A DNA stretch of 64,000 nt. Origin: Rheinheimera baltica DSM 14885. Its GTDB lineage: Bacteria; Pseudomonadota; Gammaproteobacteria; Enterobacterales; Alteromonadaceae. Under the pieces are notes generated by a model. That model did no database searches. It was not told where the DNA came from and saw only the letters and a program-made list of their open reading frames with translations. Position numbers and translations under genes: made by a program. How positions within the stretch are numbered: position 1 is the stretch's first letter; every line of letters starts with the position of its first letter. This document shows, piece by piece, positions 9,950 through 20,684 of this stretch. The stretch spans positions 24,487 to 88,486 of the forward strand of contig NZ_AUDG01000012.1 in assembly GCF_000425345.1 (NCBI RefSeq), written 5' to 3'.

Positions 9950-10873
9950 ATGGCAGGTTACTTTGCAATTTTTCTGGTGTTGCTAACGCTCGCCAGCGGA
10001 CTTATCTGGTTACTTGATGCATTCGTGCTGGCGCCAAAACGCCAGCAAAAACTTGCCACAGCGCAAGCGGCTGCTGGTGGTAGTTTGCCAGAAGCTGCCG
10101 GTACAGAACTGGTAAAAGAGCCGCAGATTGTTGAAACGGCAAAGTCGATTTTCCCGGTCATTGCGCTGATTACCATATTCCGCTCTTTTATTTATGAGCC
10201 ATTTCAAATTCCATCTGGTTCTATGATGCCAACGCTGTTAGTCGGTGATTTTATTTTGGTGGAAAAATTCTCCTACGATGTAAAAGATCCGGTCTGGCGC
10301 AGTACGCTTTACAGCAATGCCAAACCACAGCGCGGTGACGTTGCTGTATTTAAGTACCCTGAGCAGCCGACGGTAGATTATATTAAACGTGTTATCGGCT
10401 TACCTGGCGACAGGGTGATCTACCGTAATAAACAATTGTTTATTGAAAAGGCCTGTGCTTCAGAACTAAGCGCAGCGTGCAAAAAGCTGGAAATGGTTGA
10501 GTTGGCATTACAAAACGAAGGCGAGTTTTATCAAGAGCAGTACCCACAACGCCGTTATACCGAGCAGCTTGGCGACGTGTCACACGATATATTGCAAACC
10601 CCGGCACGGCGAGAGCATACCGAGTTTTTCTTTAAACAGCGCGGCACAGCCATTGATGAATTTATTGTGCCCGATGGCCATTATTTTGTATTGGGTGACA
10701 ACCGGGACAATAGCCGGGATGGCCGGTTCTGGGGTTTTGTGCCAGAAGATAACATGGTTGGCAAAGCAGTGTTTATTTGGATGAGTTTTGAATTTAATAC
10801 TGACCCGAATAGCTGGATACCGGGTTGGGTACCAACAGGTGTGCGTTTTGAGCGTCTTGGCCCTATTGGCTGA
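9950..10873 (+). CDS. lepB: Signal peptidase I LepB
   Basis: LepB removes signal peptides from secreted proteins. The 307-residue protein has a first membrane helix at about 3-25, a cytoplasmic linker and a second membrane segment at about 65-82 leading to the catalytic region. The catalytic Ser is in IPSGSMMPTL and the general-base Lys in DYIKRVIGLPGD; the GDNRDNSRDGRFWG box is intact. It follows lepA by 13 bases and precedes rnc, the standard operon order. Confidence 0.96.
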   Translation: MAGYFAIFLVLLTLASGLIWLLDAFVLAPKRQQKLATAQAAAGGSLPEAAGTELVKEPQIVETAKSIFPVIALITIFRSFIYEPFQIPSGSMMPTLLVGDFILVEKFSYDVKDPVWRSTLYSNAKPQRGDVAVFKYPEQPTVDYIKRVIGLPGDRVIYRNKQLFIEKACASELSAACKKLEMVELALQNEGEFYQEQYPQRRYTEQLGDVSHDILQTPARREHTEFFFKQRGTAIDEFIVPDGHYFVLGDNRDNSRDGRFWGFVPEDNMVGKAVFIWMSFEFNTDPNSWIPGWVPTGVRFERLGPIG

Positions 10874-10903
10874 GGTTTGGTACCACGCCGTTAAGAGACA
10901 AAC

Positions 10904-11578
10904 ATGCAAAAATCGTTAAATCCCCTGATAGCCCGGCTGGGCTATCAGTTTCAACAACCTGCATTACTGGAGCAGGCCCTGACACACCGCAGTTGCAAAG
11001 GTCAGCATAATGAGCGACTGGAGTATCTTGGTGATGCGGTATTAAGCCTGGTGATTGCTGAAACCCTTTACGCTAATTTCCCTAAAGCCCGCGAGGGTGA
11101 TTTAACCCGTATGCGTGCAACCTTGGTAAAAGGGGTCACGTTAGCGGAAATAGCTCAAGAGCTGCGACTATCTGAATATTTACGTTTAGGCCCAGGCGAA
11201 CTTAAAAGTGGTGGCTTTCGTCGTGAGTCTATTTTAGCTGATGCCGTTGAAGCCATTTTAGGCGCTATTTACCTTGATACCGGAATGGAAGCTTGTAAAG
11301 AGCGCATCCTGTTTTGGTTCGGTTCCAGGCTGGAAACCATTACTCCCGGTGAGCAGAAAGACTCGAAAACCCTGTTGCAGGAATACCTGCAAGGGCTACG
11401 CTTAGCATTGCCGTTGTATGATGTTATTGCCACTGTTGGTGAGGCGCATCAGCAAACCTTTACTGTACGCTGCTCGGTTGCAGGTATGGATCCTTTTATC
11501 GCTACCGGCAGTTCACGCCGCAAGGCAGAGCAGGACGCCGCTCATATGGCGCTGGAAAAAATTAAGCATGACAGATAG
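10904..11578 (+). CDS. rnc: Ribonuclease III
   Basis: RNase III cuts double-stranded RNA in rRNA and mRNA processing. The 224-residue protein has the signature [12 protein letters not shown], the second acidic site in [14 protein letters not shown], and a C-terminal double-stranded-RNA-binding domain ending [16 protein letters not shown]. The 3' end overlaps era by 11 bases, suggesting coupled translation of the two ribosome-related proteins. Confidence 0.97.
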   Translation: MQKSLNPLIARLGYQFQQPALLEQALTHRSCKGQHNERLEYLGDAVLSLVIAETLYANFPKAREGDLTRMRATLVKGVTLAEIAQELRLSEYLRLGPGELKSGGFRRESILADAVEAILGAIYLDTGMEACKERILFWFGSRLETITPGEQKDSKTLLQEYLQGLRLALPLYDVIATVGEAHQQTFTVRCSVAGMDPFIATGSSRRKAEQDAAHMALEKIKHDR

Positions 11579-12476
11579 CACTGCAACTCCAACTTATGCT
11601 GCGCTAGTGGCTATAGTTGGCCGGCCTAACGTGGGTAAGTCGACACTGCTAAACCAGTTGGTTGGGCAGAAGGTGAGTATTACGTCAAAAAAACCGCAAA
11701 CCACGCGTCACCGTATTGTTGGTATAGATACTCGGGAAAATTATCAAACCGTTTATGTTGATACGCCGGGCTTACACATTGAAGAAAAACGCGCCATTAA
11801 CCGCTTAATGAATAAAGCCGCTGCCAGCTCTATTTTGGATGTTGAATTTGTGCTGTTTGTGGTTGAGGGTACGCGCTGGACTGATGATGACCAAATGGTG
11901 CTAAACCGACTAATCGCGTCGAAAAAACCGGTGGTGTTGGTGGTAAACAAAGTTGATCTTTATCGCGATAAAGACACCCTGCTACCGCATTTGCAATGGT
12001 TGGGTAGTCAGCTAAGTTTTGTCGATGTAGTGCCGTTGTCTGCTGAAACAGGCGACAATATCAATGCCCTGCGGGCGGTAGTGCAAAAACACTTGCCGCC
12101 ATGCGAGTTTTTCTTTCCGGATGACTATGTAACAGACCGGTCAATGCGCTTTATGGCTGCAGAAATCGTACGGGAAAAGTTAATGCGCTTTTTAGGCGAC
12201 GAACTACCGTATTCGGTGACCGTAGAGATTGAACGTTTTAAGTGGGAAGAGAAACACTACCATATCGCCGCTCTGGTATTAGTTGAGCGTGAAAGCCAAA
12301 AACGTATGGTTATTGGTAATAAAGGTGAGCGTATTAAAACCATTGCCACTGAAGCACGTATTGATATGGCCGCCATGCTGGAACAACCGGTGTTCCTTCA
12401 AGTATGGGTTAAGGTGAAGTCGGGCTGGGCAGACGATGAAAGGGCACTTCGCAGCTTGGGCTACGGCGAAGACTAG
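11568..12476 (+). CDS. era: GTPase Era
   Basis: Era binds 16S rRNA and helps 30S subunit maturation. The start ATG at 11568 lies inside the end of rnc and gives 302 residues; a longer in-frame reading from 11418 is antisense to sense in rnc and unlikely. The G motifs [15 protein letters not shown] and NKVDLY are present, and the C-terminal KH domain contains [15 protein letters not shown]. It is followed by recO after 6 bases. Confidence 0.96.
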   Translation: MTDSTATPTYAALVAIVGRPNVGKSTLLNQLVGQKVSITSKKPQTTRHRIVGIDTRENYQTVYVDTPGLHIEEKRAINRLMNKAAASSILDVEFVLFVVEGTRWTDDDQMVLNRLIASKKPVVLVVNKVDLYRDKDTLLPHLQWLGSQLSFVDVVPLSAETGDNINALRAVVQKHLPPCEFFFPDDYVTDRSMRFMAAEIVREKLMRFLGDELPYSVTVEIERFKWEEKHYHIAALVLVERESQKRMVIGNKGERIKTIATEARIDMAAMLEQPVFLQVWVKVKSGWADDERALRSLGYGED

Positions 12477-12482
12477 CATTGC

Positions 12483-13166
12483 ATGCACGCTGAACTTTGG
12501 CCTGCTTACATCTTACATAGCCGCCCGTTTGGCGAAGATAAGCTGATTTTGCAATTGTTGCTGCCAGAACAAGGCAGATTATCGGCAGTGGTGCGAAAGA
12601 AACAAGGTAAGCAACGATTAGCCTTGCAACCTTATCAATTGTTTATGTTGCAGTTAATCGGGCGCAGTGAGCTAAAAACGGTAAAAACGATAGACGAAGC
12701 TCAACCTGCATTTTTGTTCAGCGGTAAGGTACTTTATAGCGCAATCTATCTCAATGAACTGGTGTGTCGGTTATGGCCGGATAATTTAGCAGCAGAGCAG
12801 CTGTTTAATGTTTACCAGCAAAGCTTACACCAGCTATGGATGGTACAGCAGCAGGGGTTGGAGTTGGAGCCTTGCCTGCGAGAGTTTGAGTTTGCGCTGT
12901 TAGCAGAGCTAGGGTTGCCTATTGACTGGCAGTACGATAATTGTGGTGAAGCATTGCAAGCCAGCGCCAGTTATCAATGGCACAGCGAGTTAGGGTTTGT
13001 TGCTGCTGTCAGCGGCTTTCGGGGTGATCACTTGCTAAATATTGGCACGGGTCAGTGGCAAGATGCAGAAACACGTCGCTGTGCTAAACAGCTTAGCCGG
13101 CAAATACTCACCCCACTGCTTGGGGCTAAACCCCTTGCCAGCCGGGCGTTATTTGCGGGGCAATAA
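12483..13166 (+). CDS. recO: DNA repair protein RecO
   Basis: RecO works with RecF and RecR to load RecA on single-stranded DNA gaps. The 227-residue protein has the RecO N-terminal OB-fold (HSRPFGEDKLILQLL and FMLQLIGRSELKTVK) and the helical C-terminal half (LREFEFALLAELGLP). The length is slightly short of the Escherichia coli protein, within family range. Position between era and pdxJ is the conserved one. Confidence 0.94.
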   Translation: MHAELWPAYILHSRPFGEDKLILQLLLPEQGRLSAVVRKKQGKQRLALQPYQLFMLQLIGRSELKTVKTIDEAQPAFLFSGKVLYSAIYLNELVCRLWPDNLAAEQLFNVYQQSLHQLWMVQQQGLELEPCLREFEFALLAELGLPIDWQYDNCGEALQASASYQWHSELGFVAAVSGFRGDHLLNIGTGQWQDAETRRCAKQLSRQILTPLLGAKPLASRALFAGQ

Positions 13167-13196
13167 TATTTTTTTCGACAATGTCCGGAGTAAGAC

Positions 13197-13931
13197 ATGC
13201 TGAATCCTATTTTTCTTGGTGTAAACATCGATCACGTTGCCACGTTGCGCCAAGCACGTGGTACTTATTACCCAGAGCCGGTTCACGCTGCGTTGATGGC
13301 TGAACAAGCAGGTGCAGATGGGATCACCGTACATTTGCGTGAAGACAGGCGGCATATTATTGACCGTGATGTGTTTGTACTGCGTCAAACCATTGCAACC
13401 CGACTTAATTTTGAAATGGCGGTAACGGACGAAATGCTTGCGATTGCTGGCAAACTTGCCCCTCATTTTGCTTGCTTTGTGCCCGAGAAACGTCAGGAGT
13501 TGACGACAGAAGGCGGTTTAGAGGTGGCCGGTCAGTTAGACCGCATCACCGATGCGGTAACTCAGATGCGTGAGCAGAATATTCTGGTGTCGTTATTTAT
13601 CGATGCCGACCATGCACAAATCGAGGCTGCGGCGAAAGCGGGTGCACCTTACATTGAAATTCATACTGGTAAATACGCAGAATGCACCGATGCCGTGGCG
13701 CAGGCAGCTGAGTTAGCGCGTATAGCCAAGGCGGCAGAGTTTGCATCCAGTTTGGGGCTTATTGTTAATGCTGGCCACGGTTTGCATTATCATAATGTGC
13801 AGCCTATCGCTGCCATTCCGCAAATGTACGAGTTAAACATTGGGCATGCCATTATAGCACGCGCCGTGTTTAGCGGTTTAGACGCGGCTGTACGTGAGAT
13901 GAAGCGACTGATGGTTGAGGCGCGTCGATAA
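13197..13931 (+). CDS. pdxJ: Pyridoxine 5'-phosphate synthase PdxJ
   Basis: PdxJ condenses 1-deoxyxylulose 5-phosphate with 3-amino-1-hydroxyacetone phosphate to give pyridoxine phosphate, the last ring-forming step of DXP-dependent vitamin B6 synthesis. The 244-residue TIM-barrel protein carries the family motifs [32 protein letters not shown] and [14 protein letters not shown] lies just before the ATG. acpS follows one base after its stop. Confidence 0.96.
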   Translation: MLNPIFLGVNIDHVATLRQARGTYYPEPVHAALMAEQAGADGITVHLREDRRHIIDRDVFVLRQTIATRLNFEMAVTDEMLAIAGKLAPHFACFVPEKRQELTTEGGLEVAGQLDRITDAVTQMREQNILVSLFIDADHAQIEAAAKAGAPYIEIHTGKYAECTDAVAQAAELARIAKAAEFASSLGLIVNAGHGLHYHNVQPIAAIPQMYELNIGHAIIARAVFSGLDAAVREMKRLMVEARR

Positions 13932-13932
13932 C

Positions 13933-14328
13933 ATGGCGATAGTGGGGTTGGGAACCGATATTGTCGAGATAGCACGCATTGAGCAAAGCTTAACGCGCAG
14001 CCCAGCTTTACTGAAGCGAGTATTAACAGAAAGTGAGCAAGTTATCTTCGCTACGATGGCTGATAAGCATCCTGCTAATGCGGCACGCTATTTCGCCAAA
14101 CGCTTTGCGGCAAAAGAGGCGGCAGCAAAAGCGCTGGGCACAGGTATTGGCCGCGGTGTTTCATTTCAGCATATCCATATTAGTAATAATGCTGACGGTG
14201 CACCGTTGTTAAGCTTAAGTGACTATGCGGCTGAACTTGCTGCGACCATGGCGGTTAGCCATATCTGGTTATCGATCACCGATGAGCAAGCGTATGCAGC
14301 TGCAACGGTCATTCTGGAGCGACAATAA
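13933..14328 (+). CDS. acpS: Holo-[acyl-carrier-protein] synthase AcpS
   Basis: AcpS transfers the phosphopantetheine arm from CoA to acyl carrier protein. I start at ATG 13933 (MAIVGLGTDIVEIARI), immediately after the pdxJ stop, giving 131 residues; a 13915 start would add six residues from inside pdxJ. The two metal-site motifs GTDIVEI and FAAKEAAAKALGTGI are intact. It converges with barA, leaving only 7 bases between the two stop codons. Confidence 0.95.
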   Translation: MAIVGLGTDIVEIARIEQSLTRSPALLKRVLTESEQVIFATMADKHPANAARYFAKRFAAKEAAAKALGTGIGRGVSFQHIHISNNADGAPLLSLSDYAAELAATMAVSHIWLSITDEQAYAAATVILERQ

Positions 14329-14335
14329 ACAAGCT

Positions 14336-17047
14336 TTACCAGTCGCTCCATTGCTGGCTCTCTTGCCACAACGCTTGCATAATATCATCCAGTTCAAGCA
14401 GTTCAGGCTCCAGCTGTGCAAGTTTTTCATCTTGTTTTAGCTGAGTCTCAAGCAATTCTGCCAGTTGCTTCAACCGGGGTACGCCGGTGTAACAACAGGC
14501 ACCATGCAGTTTATGTACTTGTTGGAGTAATTCAGCAGTATTATGTGTAGCCTGAGCATGTTGCATGGCAGCGCGGCTTGCTGGAATACTGCTTACGAGC
14601 ATTTGTAGCATTTCTTTTACTAAGCTGCACTTGCCACTAGCGCGTTCCAGCGCCAACGGCCAGTCAATTAATTTGCTAACGGGCCAGTTTGGTGCAGGGG
14701 GCTGAGTACGGCCTACAGGACAAAACTCGCGCAGCGTACAGTGCAACATATTTTCATCCAGCGGCTTGCTTAAAAACTCATTAAAACCCAGCGTAAGCAA
14801 GCGCGCACGTTCACCATCAACAGCGTGAGCCGTGACCGCAACGATGGGAGTGTGTTCGTTTAAGGAGCTTTGACGAATGCGCTGACACGCGGTAATGCCA
14901 TCCATTACCGGCATATTGATATCCATAAATATAATATCATAGACATGCTGCGTAGCCTTGTGCCACGCTTCTGCGCCGTCTTGAGCTGAATCAATATGTT
15001 CTACTTGCTCTGCCAAAAGCGTATTGATAAGTTTTAAATTGGCATCGTTGTCATCCACAGTAAGCACTTTTAAGTTACTTAGGCTTTGGTCAGACTGCTC
15101 ATCAATGATGGTTTTTTCACTTAGGTACGGTTGCGCTAACGCCGCTGCCAACTTGCGTAAGTGAGGCGGTTTTGATAAACAAGCATCGGCTCCCACGCTA
15201 AGGATGGATTCTCTTAAATGCGGTGACAGGGTATTGACTAACAAACAGGTATGACCGCTTTGAGGTTTTACTTGCTGAATAAGGGCAAGTACCTGATTAA
15301 CTTGATTCAGTGCAATGGTTCGGCCAATTAGACTTATATCGTATCGCTTACGCTGAGCCAATGCTTGTTGTAGCTGGCCTTTCGTCGCACATGCTGTTAC
15401 CTGCAATCCCCAACTGTGCAACACACTAAGCGTCGCTTCGCGTGAATGTTGCTGGGGTTCAAAATACAATAGCGATTTATTTTCTAACACGTCCAGCGGC
15501 AGGCTGTCTGCAACAGATAATTGGTGTCTCAGGCATTTAAGAGTAAACCAAAAAGTAGACCCCTCAGCCGTTTTACTTTCAAAACCAATATTGCCGCCCA
15601 TGGCCTTTGTCAGTCGCTGTGAAATCATTAGACCAAGCCCAGAACCTGATTGATGACTGCGCGATTCACTTTGTGTAAAGCCTTGAAATAGTTGTGCTTG
15701 TTGCACTTCATTAATGCCTCGGCCGGTGTCTTGTACGGAGCAATGAAGAAACAGTTGGTCTTCATTTAGTAAAGTTGCTGATACCCGAATAACAATGCTG
15801 CCATGATCTGTAAATTTAATTGCATTGCCAGCGATATTCATCAAAACTTGCACAAAGCGGGTAGGGTCGGCGACCAGATCATCCGGGCAGGAAGGCTCAA
15901 CCATTAACACCAGTTCCAGATGTTTTTCAAAGGCATTTGCGGCAAGCAGCTCGGTAGCATCATTTAGCAAATCGCGCAGTGAAAATGGCTCAGGGTTAAT
16001 TGATAAACGGCCTTCCTCCAATTTAGAAAAATCAAGCACATCATTAACCAAACGCAGCAAACTGTTAGCGGACTTTTGGATGGTGGTTAGGTAATCATAC
16101 TGATTGCTGGACAATTGCGTTTTGAGCAATTGACGGGTAAAGCCAATAACCCCGTTTAGCGGGGTACGCAGTTCGTGACTCATTTTTGCCAGAAAATCTG
16201 ATTTTTGCCGGTTTTCTTCCTGCGCTTTGCGCCGGGAGAAATCTAGCTCAATGTTTTGTACTTCCAACTGTTCCATACTCTGCTGCAAATCGCTGGTAAC
16301 TTGCTCTATTTGCTGCTGCGTTTCTTGCTCTTGTGCACTTAAACGGTCACTAAGCTGGATCAGGCTATTTTGCAGTGCAGATAACTCACGGACCATGCCA
16401 TCGGCCACGACGTTTGGTGTTTGGCCGTTAATTAGCTGCTGTAGTTGTTGCTGTAGTCGTCTTACCGGCTGATATAACCGCCGGAGTAAAAACAGTGTCG
16501 GTATGGTTACTGCGAGCAAAAAGCTTAATGTCAGCATGCTAATGTGTAACAGCATATTTTGTAATGCTAACTGCAGTTGCGCTTTGGGTAACTGTAATAA
16601 GATATAGCCGTTGTTACTGTTGTCATCGACCGTTTTCGCCGGCAGCGGTTGGTAAACAGCCAGATATTTATCTGTCTCCAGAGTAAAACCGTTAGCCGGT
16701 AACTGCTGTATCTGACTAAGCTGCAGCTCAGCATCGGCCTGTTGCGGATTAGTGTGCAGTAACGGCTGACGATTAGCATCAAAAAGGCTAATGTTGCTTA
16801 ACAGTGGTGAATTTAAACGGTGCGTGCTATCAAACAATTGTTGCAAGGTAACTAGATTCTGCCTGCTGAGTAAATCCTGGCTACTGATTGCTAATGGTAA
16901 GGCAATCTGACGAGCTTGCTGGGTAAAAGAAAGTGTTATCTCCTGATAGCGAACATAGCTAAAATAGCTGGCACAGAATACACTAACCAGCAAAGCTGGT
17001 AGCACAGTGCAAAGCAGTAACCACGAACGCAATCCTATTTTAGTCAT
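14336..17047 (-). CDS. barA: Hybrid sensor histidine kinase BarA
   Basis: BarA is the membrane sensor that phosphorylates UvrY, which activates Csr small RNAs. The 903-residue protein shows membrane helices at about 9-31 and 165-188 around a periplasmic loop, a HAMP segment, HisKA with KMSHELRTPLNG (His near residue 290), an HATPase domain (GTGIN-type boxes RGINEV and SGSGLGL), a second receiver with the phospho-acceptor Asp in FMDINMPVMDG (near 707) and a C-terminal HPt domain with HKLHGACCYTG (near 846). A receiver-like segment at about 520-635 lacks a normal phospho-acceptor and is probably a pseudo-receiver. Confidence 0.93.
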   Translation of the reverse strand: MTKIGLRSWLLLCTVLPALLVSVFCASYFSYVRYQEITLSFTQQARQIALPLAISSQDLLSRQNLVTLQQLFDSTHRLNSPLLSNISLFDANRQPLLHTNPQQADAELQLSQIQQLPANGFTLETDKYLAVYQPLPAKTVDDNSNNGYILLQLPKAQLQLALQNMLLHISMLTLSFLLAVTIPTLFLLRRLYQPVRRLQQQLQQLINGQTPNVVADGMVRELSALQNSLIQLSDRLSAQEQETQQQIEQVTSDLQQSMEQLEVQNIELDFSRRKAQEENRQKSDFLAKMSHELRTPLNGVIGFTRQLLKTQLSSNQYDYLTTIQKSANSLLRLVNDVLDFSKLEEGRLSINPEPFSLRDLLNDATELLAANAFEKHLELVLMVEPSCPDDLVADPTRFVQVLMNIAGNAIKFTDHGSIVIRVSATLLNEDQLFLHCSVQDTGRGINEVQQAQLFQGFTQSESRSHQSGSGLGLMISQRLTKAMGGNIGFESKTAEGSTFWFTLKCLRHQLSVADSLPLDVLENKSLLYFEPQQHSREATLSVLHSWGLQVTACATKGQLQQALAQRKRYDISLIGRTIALNQVNQVLALIQQVKPQSGHTCLLVNTLSPHLRESILSVGADACLSKPPHLRKLAAALAQPYLSEKTIIDEQSDQSLSNLKVLTVDDNDANLKLINTLLAEQVEHIDSAQDGAEAWHKATQHVYDIIFMDINMPVMDGITACQRIRQSSLNEHTPIVAVTAHAVDGERARLLTLGFNEFLSKPLDENMLHCTLREFCPVGRTQPPAPNWPVSKLIDWPLALERASGKCSLVKEMLQMLVSSIPASRAAMQHAQATHNTAELLQQVHKLHGACCYTGVPRLKQLAELLETQLKQDEKLAQLEPELLELDDIMQALWQESQQWSDW

Positions 17048-17128
17048 TGTTGCAGGCTATTAAAAAATAACTAGTGTATTGATAATGACATAAGACACTG
17101 CACTTGCCTATAACCCGATAGAGAAGCC

Positions 17129-18454
17129 ATGTTAAACATATACAAAGCCAAACCTAAAGCCAGCCTGTTGGGCAAGACAATAACCTTTAGTATTGACAGT
17201 AACGATTACGAAGTACATGGCATAAGTCAGCACGAAAAAAAAATTGTCTTTGTCAGTGCTGCGTTACCGGGTGAGCGTGTACAGGCAAAGGTAACAGAAG
17301 ACAAAGCTGCTTTCATAAAAGCGTCAACGGTGAAAGTGCTACAAGCGTCGCCATTGCGTATTACGCCGCCCTGCGAGTATGCCCGGGCCTGTGGTGGTTG
17401 TCAGTTGCAACACCTTGGTGTGACGTCGCAACGAGAGCTAAAACAGCAAGGCATAGATAAGTTAATTTGCCATCAAACGGGCTTAACGGTTTTGCCGTGG
17501 CAACCCATGTTGATAGCTGACGACAGCGGTTACCGGCGGCGTGCACGTATAAGTATTTGGTACGACAAAAAACAGCGCCAATTTAGCGTTGGCTTCCGTC
17601 AACACGCGGATAAACACATCGTTGCCGTCAACCATTGTATGGTGTTGTCACCCCAGTTAGCGCCGGTGTTTAACGTGTTAAATGCCGTGTTGCCACAGCT
17701 ACAGGATCCAATGGCAGTAACCCATGCCGAAGTATTGCAGGCAGGCGATACCGCTTATGTTATTTTGCGTCATATTAAACCGATAAGTGCGCACGATCAG
17801 ACGTTATTTGTAGATGCGTGGCCAGAAGCGGTTTGGTTAGGTGAAGCCGAACCTGGAAAATTTTGTTACTGGCATAACACGGTGACACCGCAGTACCAGT
17901 TAAGCGAGCAGGCGTTGACACTACAGTTTTCACCAAATGACTTTATTCAGGTTAATGCTGTTCTTAACCAACAGATGGTAAGCCAAGCGCTTAGTTGGCT
18001 GGACGTTAACAGCAACGATGTTATTCTGGACTTGTATGCGGGTATAGGTAACTTTACATTGGCACTGGCACAACGCGCTAAAACGGTGCGTGCTTTGGAA
18101 GGTGTTGCTGAAATGGTGCAACAACTGGAAACCAATGCTAAGGTAAACGGTCTTAGCAATGTAGAAGCATATCAAGCTGATTTGCATTTGGCATGGCCAA
18201 AAACCAGTTGGAACAAGCCTGATTATAACAAGGTGTTACTTGATCCGGCGCGCGCAGGTGCCGCGGGTGCCATCGAACAAATTGTTCGGTTAAAACCGGC
18301 ACAGATATTGTACGTGTCGTGCAACGCCGCGACATTTGCCCGCGATGCGAAAATGTTGCTACAAAATGGCTATACGTTAGCGAAAGTCTGTGGCGTAGAT
18401 ATGTTTACGCACACCAGTCATCTGGAATTAATGGCGTTGTTCAGCCGGTCGTAA
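17129..18454 (+). CDS. rlmD: 23S rRNA (uracil(1939)-C(5))-methyltransferase RlmD
   Basis: RlmD (RumA) methylates U1939 of 23S rRNA using S-adenosylmethionine. The 441-residue protein has an N-terminal TRAM domain (about residues 10-72), the four-Cys Fe-S motif starting CEYARACGGCQ, a SAM-binding core (LDLYAGIGNFTLALA) and the catalytic SCNAATFARD loop. It is divergent from barA and followed by relA after 17 bases, the usual order in this group. Confidence 0.95.
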   Translation: MLNIYKAKPKASLLGKTITFSIDSNDYEVHGISQHEKKIVFVSAALPGERVQAKVTEDKAAFIKASTVKVLQASPLRITPPCEYARACGGCQLQHLGVTSQRELKQQGIDKLICHQTGLTVLPWQPMLIADDSGYRRRARISIWYDKKQRQFSVGFRQHADKHIVAVNHCMVLSPQLAPVFNVLNAVLPQLQDPMAVTHAEVLQAGDTAYVILRHIKPISAHDQTLFVDAWPEAVWLGEAEPGKFCYWHNTVTPQYQLSEQALTLQFSPNDFIQVNAVLNQQMVSQALSWLDVNSNDVILDLYAGIGNFTLALAQRAKTVRALEGVAEMVQQLETNAKVNGLSNVEAYQADLHLAWPKTSWNKPDYNKVLLDPARAGAAGAIEQIVRLKPAQILYVSCNAATFARDAKMLLQNGYTLAKVCGVDMFTHTSHLELMALFSRS

Positions 18455-18471
18455 TATAGAGGGAACAGCAC

Positions 18472-20667
18472 ATGGTAAGGGTGCGTCAGTCACACAGCAC
18501 AGATTACAACAGTGGTGAAACACTGGAATGGTTGTGCTCGCTGGGATTGAATGAAAAGAAAATCAGCAGTCTGATGAGTGCCGCCGAGTGGTTGAAGCAG
18601 CATCAGTTAGTAGAACCTGATCCTGCGGTACGAACCGGTTGGGAGATGGTCGAAATACTGGCAGAACTGCGGATGGACAGTGACTCATTGCTTGCAGCGT
18701 TGCTGTTTCCTTTGCTGGAAGCTCAGCAGGTTAATATAGAGCAATTGGAGCCTGAATTTCCTGCCAATGTTATCGGCATGCTGCGTGCGGTGAAGCAGAT
18801 GGAAGCTATTCGTACTATTCCTACCGGGCCTAATCAAAGTGTTAATCCGCAGCAGGCCGATAATTTGCGGCGCATGTTGCTGGCGATGGTAGAAGATGTG
18901 CGCGCTGTAGTGATAAAACTCGCCGCCCAAATTTGTTATCTGCGTGAAGTGAAAAATGCAGATGAAGAAACCCGTGTACTGGCTGCCAAAGAAACCAATG
19001 CCATTTTTGCCCCGCTGGCAAACCGGTTAGGCATAGGGCAACTAAAATGGGAGCTGGAAGATTTAGCCTTTCGTTATCTGCATCCGCAACTGTATAAACA
19101 AATTGCCAGTCTGCTGGAAGAGAAACGCTTAGACCGTGAGCAGTACATGCAAGATTTTGTCGCCTCGGTGCGGCAAAAAATGGCGGAAGCCAACGTGATT
19201 GCTGACGTGTATGGCCGACCCAAACATATTTTTAGTATCTGGAAAAAAATGCAGAAGAAACAACTGGCGTTTGATCAGTTGTTTGATTTGCGTGCCGTGC
19301 GCATTGTTACCGACCGGGTACAAGACTGTTATGCCGCCCTGGGTTTAGTGCACACCAGTTGGCGACATTTGCCTAAAGAGTTTGATGACTATATTGCCAC
19401 GCCTAAACAAAACGGTTATCAGTCCATTCATACCGTGGTGCTTGGGCCACTAGGTAGGGCGGTAGAAATCCAAATTAGAACCCGGCAAATGCATGAAGAC
19501 TCAGAGCTCGGCGTTGCGGCGCACTGGCGCTACAAAGAAGGTGCGGTAGCCAGTAAAGATGGCGCTAACGATGAAAAAATTGGTTGGCTGCGTAAGTTAC
19601 TACAGTGGCAGGAAGACGTGGTTGACAGTACCGATTTGGCTGAAGAGCTGCGTAATCAGGTAATTGAAGATCGGGTGTATGTGTTTACGCCCAAAGGCGA
19701 TATTGTTGATTTACCTATGGGCTCAACGCCGCTGGATTTTGCTTACTATGTACATAGTAACGTAGGGCATCGCTGTATTGGTGCCAAAGTATCAGGCCGA
19801 ATTGTGCCATTTACTTACCAAATGAAAACCGGGGATCAGGTTGAAATCCTCACTGGTCGCGAACCCAATCCCAGCCGTGATTGGTTAAACCCCCATCTGG
19901 GGTATTTAAAATCCAGTCGCGCCCGCTCCAAGGTACAGTACTGGTTCCGCTTACAAGACCGCGATAAAAACCTGGCAGCAGGCAAAGAGTTGCTTGATAC
20001 CGAACTAAGCCGGCTTAACTTACTGATGGAATATCCGGCTAAAGTGCTGGCACGATTTAATGTCAACAGCATGGATGAACTGTTAGTTGGCATTGGTGGT
20101 GGCGAGATTAAAGTGACTCAGGTAGTGCATTTTATTCAAAGCCAGTTTGTTAAAGCCGAAGAGCCAGAAATTGACCCGCGCTTAATTACCAAACCGCTGG
20201 CGCCAACGCGGGCTAAAAGCGATGTTGTGGTACAGGGCGTTGGTAACTTATTAACGCATATGGCCGGTTGTTGCCACCCGCTGCCGGGCGATGCCATTAT
20301 TGGTTATATTACGCAAGGCCGTGGTATTGCTATTCATCGCGATGATTGTGATCAATTTAAAACGCTGCAGGATAGCCATCCGGAACGTGTGGTTGATGCC
20401 ACCTGGGGTGATAAGTATGCGTCGGGTTACGAGGTAGATATTCGTATTGTTGCGCATGACCGAAACGGCTTACTGCGAGACATCACCAGCATTTTGGCCA
20501 ATGAAAAGGCCAATGTAACGAAAATGAGCAGTAGTTCAGATATCAAAGCGCAAACCGCAGTCATTAATATGACCTTGGAGCTATATAACCTGGACTCATT
20601 AAATAAATTATTGAGTAAAATTAGCCAGATAGATGATGTTGCTGAAGCGAAACGCTTTCATCATTAA
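18472..20667 (+). CDS. relA: (p)ppGpp synthetase RelA
   Basis: RelA makes (p)ppGpp on stalled ribosomes. In the 731-residue protein the N-terminal hydrolase-like domain has lost the HD metal motif (the region reads LLAALLFPLLEAQ), which separates it from the bifunctional SpoT. The synthetase domain is intact (YIATPKQNGYQSIHTVV and RTRQMHEDSELGVAAHW), followed by TGS (VYVFTPKGDIVDLP), a zinc-finger-like segment with CCHPLPGD and a C-terminal ACT domain. mazG follows after 17 bases; the pair recalls the relA-mazG link between ppGpp and nucleotide clean-up. Confidence 0.96.
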   Translation: MVRVRQSHSTDYNSGETLEWLCSLGLNEKKISSLMSAAEWLKQHQLVEPDPAVRTGWEMVEILAELRMDSDSLLAALLFPLLEAQQVNIEQLEPEFPANVIGMLRAVKQMEAIRTIPTGPNQSVNPQQADNLRRMLLAMVEDVRAVVIKLAAQICYLREVKNADEETRVLAAKETNAIFAPLANRLGIGQLKWELEDLAFRYLHPQLYKQIASLLEEKRLDREQYMQDFVASVRQKMAEANVIADVYGRPKHIFSIWKKMQKKQLAFDQLFDLRAVRIVTDRVQDCYAALGLVHTSWRHLPKEFDDYIATPKQNGYQSIHTVVLGPLGRAVEIQIRTRQMHEDSELGVAAHWRYKEGAVASKDGANDEKIGWLRKLLQWQEDVVDSTDLAEELRNQVIEDRVYVFTPKGDIVDLPMGSTPLDFAYYVHSNVGHRCIGAKVSGRIVPFTYQMKTGDQVEILTGREPNPSRDWLNPHLGYLKSSRARSKVQYWFRLQDRDKNLAAGKELLDTELSRLNLLMEYPAKVLARFNVNSMDELLVGIGGGEIKVTQVVHFIQSQFVKAEEPEIDPRLITKPLAPTRAKSDVVVQGVGNLLTHMAGCCHPLPGDAIIGYITQGRGIAIHRDDCDQFKTLQDSHPERVVDATWGDKYASGYEVDIRIVAHDRNGLLRDITSILANEKANVTKMSSSSDIKAQTAVINMTLELYNLDSLNKLLSKISQIDDVAEAKRFHH

Positions 20668-20684
20668 GCATAAAAGAGATTAAG